NCBI GenBank assembly: GCA_003952965.2
Contig: CM025851.1
Location: 32,733,440-32,797,439, forward strand
Source: Morella rubra
Taxonomy: Eukaryota > Streptophyta > Magnoliopsida > Fagales > Myricaceae
DNA length: 64,000 bases
Direction: 5' to 3'
The position numbers and the translations under genes are program-made. Numbering within the stretch: the first letter of the stretch is position 1; each line of letters begins with the position of its first letter. The notes under the pieces were generated by a model. It saw nothing but the letters and a program-made list of their open reading frames with translations, was not told where the DNA came from and ran no database searches. Below are positions 59,301-64,000 of the stretch, piece by piece.

Positions 59301-60892
59301 ATGCCTTCCATATTTGATTTGATTACATAGGTGATGCTTGGATAAAGGGTATGTAGGCAAGAATTTTCCAGATGAAGGGTAGTGGTTATACGGAGAGAAA
59401 CCACTCCTCTTTCGGATTTTGCATCGCACCAAGATGTGAGAGCTAATCACTGACTGGGAAGTGAGCTGGCTTCATGTCTGCTATTGCTGCCTTATTCAGG
59501 CTCTCCATTATTCCTAAATCAAGAGGTAAGGGCTTGGTGGTCAGTTCCTAGATACTACCCATTATCCAAGTACTACCTTGTAGTCAATCCAGCTATATAA
59601 CTTTTACATCGTCGCTCATTGAAATTGGTCTTGGGCACTTCAAATGCTAGTTAAGCTATTTGAGACTATTACTTTTTACAGGGGCAGAACCAAGGACTTA
59701 AGATAGATTTTCTGGAGAATCTGATGACTTGAAATGTATAATATTGTGTTTTAGTATCCGTTTTGTATTCTTAAAACACCATGAATCTAAAATTATTATT
59801 AGAAGGAATGTAATGATTATGTTAACGGAAGTCCATGGCAACCAGTGAAAAATGTGCAACCTCAGGTGAACACTTAAGTTTTGTGGGTCTGGTCGACCCA
59901 AGTTTCGGGGTCCTACAAAAACCTTATTCTGGTTGGCTTCAGAAAAAAATGTTCTACATTTCTGGGCTTTGTGTAAGCAAGCTTGTGCAATGCGTGTGAA
60001 GATCCTTAAACGTTATAGAGACTCGTCTTGGAAGAATGAAAACCATCAATATATAATGCTGATTGTGTTCTTAATGATTCTTGTTGGGGATGACCTGGTT
60101 TAATCATCTGCATTTGATGACAATGCTTTTCAGGTCGATGAATCGGGAGGTACTTCCAATGTAATAAATCAGCAAGCACAAAAGCGTGCCAATTTCCTGA
60201 GGTAACATAAAACAAAAGGTTTTCTTGTATTTTTTTATGGCTATTTGTTTTCAGCAAGTGATCTAGGGTGGAGTATCCCCGCATGAATACTTTTTCTTTT
60301 TGTTTTATTGGATAAACATTGCACTCTCTAACTATGAAGTTTTGACACTTTGCACGTCCATCTGTTATTTGTCACTTGCACTTATCAATTATTGATTTCA
60401 AACACTTTGCACTTACAGTTAAACTTTTCAGTTAATTAATTTGAACGAAAAATTATTTTTGGATCGTCGAATTACCATAGAGGGTAAAATAGTAATTTTT
60501 GAGGCCAAACAATTAATTTCCATTTTGACAAAAAATCTTAACAGAAGGCGCAAAGTGCTAACAATCAATAGTTGGTGAGTGCAATATGACAAAAATAATA
60601 GATGAGGATGCAAAGTGTCAAGACGCTCGTAGTTGGAGGGTGCAAAGTATGTTTATCCTGTAAAATCAATAGAAAAAGCATTTTTTTAATCTCCTGGGAT
60701 AGTCACTTTCGCACTGTGGAAAAAGCTTTAGCTATGTATGAACAAATAGACCTGCTTTCTGTTTCTTATACGATTCTTTTCTCCAGTTTGCCAACCTCTA
60801 ATTCTAGTAAAAGATCCAAGGATGAACTATTTCGTGGTTCAGAAAGCGTACCCTCCTTTCGACAACAGAAGAACGGACATCCTGTTTCATGA
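53369..60892 (+). CDS. RNA polymerase II CTD phosphatase-like protein, CPL2-like
   Basis: Sixteen coding exons: 53369-53638, 53937-54410, 55169-55379, 55606-55763, 55877-55947, 56050-56155, 56310-56399, 56602-56734, 56844-57211, 57321-57378, 57946-58076, 58166-58219, 58642-58738, 59124-59284, 60134-60201 and 60787-60892. Together they encode 851 aa. The phosphatase domain holds the FCP1/SCP catalytic motif DLDET at residues 143-147 ([15 protein letters not shown]). Downstream conserved blocks are [47 protein letters not shown] and [19 protein letters not shown]. One double-stranded-RNA-binding motif lies at about 675-750 ([15 protein letters not shown], then [15 protein letters not shown]). 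One dsRBM and the [20 protein letters not shown] start fit CPL2 better than CPL1/FRY2. Arabidopsis CPL1/CPL2 dephosphorylate Ser5 of the Pol II CTD and affect stress and hormone responses. Intron 3 is GC-AG; all others are GT-AG. Confidence 0.93.
55380..55605 (+). other. Non-canonical GC-AG intron of the CPL2-like gene
   Basis: Exon 3 must end at ...AAATCAG (55379) for the frame to join exon 4 at GCTCC (55606) and give the family sequence VKSGSRKSLL. The donor is then GCAAGT, a strong GC-type donor, with AG acceptor at 55604-55605. Confidence 0.8.
60310..60658. mobile_element. MITE inside intron 15 of the CPL2-like gene, about 349 bp
   Basis: The ends GGATAAACAT and ATGTTTATCC are inverted repeats followed by TTGCAC/GTGCAA. 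The interior carries TTTGACACTTTGCAC-type blocks in both orientations, also seen in the 11458-11825 element. There is no coding capacity, and target-duplication evidence is weak. Confidence 0.55.
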
Positions 60893-63334
60893 AAAACCAA
60901 GATTGGGATGTTTTTTTTTTCTTTTGGCATGTAAGCCATAGGATTGAGATGATGGCTAGGTCTCCAACTAGGCATTTTAAATAGCTTAGCAATTTCTTTT
61001 GCCCTAGCAAAGTAGGAATCAGCTTATGCTGAGGCTAAATTTCTCTTTCATTTTTCTTATTTGCACAGATGGGCGCTTTTTTTATTGATTGCCCTACATT
61101 TTCCTTTTTTTTTAGTGCATTTCAAGAGAGTGAAAATATCACAATGTATAGGCCTTCCGAGTATTATTGGAATGAAATCTTTTCTTTTCTGGTCTCTTTC
61201 GCCTGATTACGATATTCCGTTCTTGATCCTGACGCTTTTTTTTTTTTTTTCTTGGGATTAAAGTCGCTTCTAGAAACGTAGCTGGTTAATGTTATGTCTA
61301 GCCTAAAAGGCAGACTTTATTTATTTTTTAATTATTTAAGATTAGTGGCCTTAGGAGTATTTTGGAAGTCTTAAACGCTTGAAAAAAGAAGAAAAAATTA
61401 AATTTTGCACCCCCCTCTGACCATCGGCATTGGGAGTTTTTCAGAGTTGTTAAACTCTTTAAAAAAAGGAAGGAAAAACTACATTTTGCATTCTACCTAA
61501 ATGAAACACTGCTTAGGTGATGACTAAAAAATTCACCTTTTTAGTTAATTTTTTTGATAAAAAAAAAAAAAAAATTGAACATCAAAATTTTTTTTTTATT
61601 TTTTATTTATTTTTTATGAGGATACACTCACAAAATTATTTGGAAATTCATTTGATTAGGAAAAAAAAAAACACTGCTCAACATTTCATATTGTAGGAGC
61701 ACTAATTCATATGAATTTAGTAACTATAGACAATATGATATTCGTGAAAAACAGCATGAGTGACAGTGGTTATGAGATGAGAGCATCTAAACTATACATC
61801 TGATATAGTATGCTCTGAAGACCGTATAAATCTTCTGCACTGGATGATAGCAAGCCATGGCGGGTTGGGGTCTCTCTCGCTGTACAAGTTTCTGGGATAA
61901 ATTCCAGGTCCTGCATTGAGAGCATTGCTAATTACACGTAGTGCATAGTCGCCATCACGGCCGCACATATGCAAATATTGTAGATGCATGCAGGTTAATT
62001 AGTTTATTTATTTGTAGATAAGTGTCGTGATCGCCGGTCTGAGAAAGATAAATTTTCTGGATTGCATCAGCTGAGTGCCGAGAAAAGGTGACAAAGAAGT
62101 TCCTGATTCCACCTTCTTGGAGAATCCAGCATTAATGGAGCTGAGCCGGTGCAGTTAATTTGGAGATGGATGGAGACGCTGAATTTTTTGCTTCCCAATA
62201 CTGCCTTGTGCCTCGAGGATTGAACTTTTTTATGGAAGACTACCTCGAGATGAGACTCAAAACGTGAGCAGCCTGTTGCGTACGCTGGGCGCTTGACATT
62301 AATTATCCTCGTCTAAATTTTCTGTGTCCTTGGGCATTGAGCACTGTCCTTCTCAGTGGGTTGTCATGTGGGAGTTAAAACAGCAGATCTTAACGACTCA
62401 CGAAGATCCTGACAAGAGAAACAGATTTTAAGGTATCTAGAAAAAGAAACTATTTTAAGGTACCTAGTAGTCTCCAGGTTAGAATCGTTAGATGTTTCCG
62501 GAGGGCATGCGCCTCGGAACATGTTGGCATATTGCTTTAAGCAGTTCTTTCGTTGACGTTCATGACTCGTCGACCTGCGATTCCTTCAGGACTCCTAGCC
62601 CAACAAGCAGAGCCTTGAGGTATAGAACACAGATGAAGGAAAAGGCTTCGAGCAGTCAAAGAATTTAGCAAGACTCGGCGCAATTTATGAAGGGCAGGAT
62701 GAAGCCCGTGATGGCGAAGGGCATGACTTAAATGCTACTACTACATTGACTGCATCTATCTACTTTGAACGTATGATCTAGTAGAAATTTCAGCTGCTTT
62801 TTCATTGCATAGCATAACTACGATTAAATTCATTCTGAATACTAAAATAAGGACAATAATAACAAGAGTACACAATATGCTAGAGCTAGATGCAGTCTTC
62901 CTCTACATGATTGTCCAACATCAACCATTGATGAGTCGGATTCCACAGGAGCTTCACATATATTATACAATTATTCAACACAAATTTGAAGTTTCCAAAA
63001 GATTGTCCTAGCCAATTTACATTGAAAAGATATCGTGGTGTGAATGGATCATCAAAACTGCGAAGGAAGTATATGTACAAAAAAAAAAAAAAACTGCAAA
63101 GGAAGTACGACACCTGAGCACTCTCCACAAATAGAATACAACCAATATCAGGCTGAAGTAACAAAATGATAAACCCCGAGCAGGCGAGCATCGCAAAGAT
63201 TAGGTGTACAGAAACTAACACCCACCAAGAATGCCTGGCTCTCATATACTGAATGCTGGATCACAAAGAAGCAGCATAGTAGTGAGCTTCAGTGACTTTC
63301 AGCAGGATTTCTCCCAAGTATAACTATGTTGATG
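60893..63334. other. Downstream region of CPL2-like gene, no gene recognised
   Basis: Begins with the likely 3' UTR. Several T-rich runs follow (61240-61251, 61590-61600). Minus-strand frames at 61792-61989 and 62886-63245 have no family I recognise; the second contains two hydrophobic stretches and a possible donor at about 63115. Confidence 0.45.
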
Positions 63335-63559
63335 CTAAAGCAATCCTAAATTAGCTAGAAGCTTCTGCAGAGTTTTGCGACCCCATTGGATGTCATTTTG
63401 CACGATAATATTGCTGGTTGGCTCTGAATCAGGCTGCTCTTCTCTTTTTGGAGAATGATTCTTTTGATTACATTTGATATTGAGCTGTTCTTCACCTTTG
63501 AAAATTTTGGTAGTTGCTTGTTGAGGTGGCTCGCCATCCGGTTCTTGCTTCTCATCTAA
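63335..63559 (-). CDS. Possible terminal exon of an unrecognised minus-strand gene
   Basis: The minus-strand frame starts after a good acceptor (ACATTCAG before 63559) and runs 74 codons to TAG at 63335-63337. It encodes a hydrophilic, Gln/Glu/Lys-rich segment ending GRKTLQKLLANLGLL. No family was recognised. Upstream exons would lie beyond the window or in 63600-64000, where I see none clearly. It may be a chance frame. Confidence 0.3.
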   Translation of the reverse strand, partial: LDEKQEPDGEPPQQATTKIFKGEEQLNIKCNQKNHSPKREEQPDSEPTSNIIVQNDIQWGRKTLQKLLANLGLL

Positions 63560-64000
63560 CTGAATGTTATTAGGTTTTAGTACATGGAAAAAAAACAGAG
63601 AAAAGATGACAGGATTAATGTCCAACAATTGAGCAGCTTATCAGATTCTACCTTGGGAAAATTAGGTATTACCTAAGAAACAAAAACGCAATAACTTGAG
63701 TCTTGCACCTAATCACTAATATTGGATAACATTCACCAGATTGCTTGGTGATTACTCTCATTTTCATGTAACTGAAGTAGAGCTCACATTGCACTATAAA
63801 ACTTTTGAATTTGATAGGAGCACAAGTAACATAATTTGGAGCAATTGCTCTAGGTAGTGAATTTTGATTTCAGATAACAGTACTAGTTTCATCCGCAGCC
63901 GTGACAACTTGGTCTGATAAGTAGCTTAAAAAGTTAGGTTGTACACTGTAGAACAGTTGGGTTTTCTTGTTGACCCTTCTGTTTGAATTTATGAAAAAGG

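Noticed and set aside
61792..61989. Minus-strand frame with a GPGIYPRNLYSERDPNPPWL motif
   Set aside because: It looks protein-like, but I could not match it to a family or find supporting exons. Left unannotated.
1..64000. CRISPR arrays, bacterial operons, tRNA or rRNA genes
   Set aside because: No spaced direct repeats of CRISPR type, no prokaryotic gene packing, and no tRNA or rRNA signature was noticed in this plant nuclear DNA.

Overview
This window is nuclear DNA from a flowering plant, most likely a eudicot. It has intron-rich genes with GT-AG splice sites, plant-specific gene families (RTM2-like, ROH1, CLT, CPL2) and AT-rich intergenic DNA full of small DNA transposons. I cannot name the species.

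Layout. 1-488: last two exons of a secreted, probably GPI-anchored protein (+). 2880-4327: an RTM2-like small-heat-shock-domain protein with a C-terminal membrane anchor (+). 8666-9856: an intronless ROH1/BYPASS1-family gene (-). 12130-23684: an 11.5 kb imperfect palindrome. 25420-28798: neuroguidin/Sas10-family nucleolar protein (+), with a LINE scrap in its last intron. 28988-29682: two-exon remnant of a CLT (CRT-like plastid transporter) gene (-). 30536-37156: a decayed Mutator-like element (MULE) holding a frameshifted FAR1/MURA-type transposase and captured exons of the histidine-biosynthesis gene HISN4, inserted in a LINE RNase H region (37157-37745). 42197-46719: CRPK1-like protein kinase (+). 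47231-49543: clathrin light chain (-). 53369-60892: CPL2-like RNA polymerase II CTD phosphatase with 16 coding exons (+). 63335-63559: a possible terminal exon of an unrecognised gene (-).

The most unusual object is the palindrome. Two arms of about 5.75 kb face each other across a 15-nt spacer (17929-17943). Each arm reads, from outside to inside: a hAT-type non-autonomous element (about 1.2 kb), a MULE with long terminal inverted repeats (about 2.5 kb), then a decayed coding region resembling the capsid/Gag-like part of plant pararetroviruses, cut off at the axis. The arms share the same disabling stop codon but differ by private substitutions and indels. The palindrome therefore formed after the viral-like fragment had decayed, and is old enough to have diverged. 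It ends exactly at hAT termini. The right hAT copy has a matching 8-bp target duplication and the left copy does not, which points to an aberrant hAT transposition or break-repair event. Read-through transcription would give a very long hairpin RNA, a natural candidate source of small RNAs against pararetroviral sequence; that role is inference.

The host genes do not form a pathway. They are ordinary single genes (membrane trafficking: ROH1, clathrin light chain; RNA processing: neuroguidin, CPL2; signalling: CRPK1-like kinase; virus-movement restriction family: RTM2-like) separated by transposon-rich DNA.
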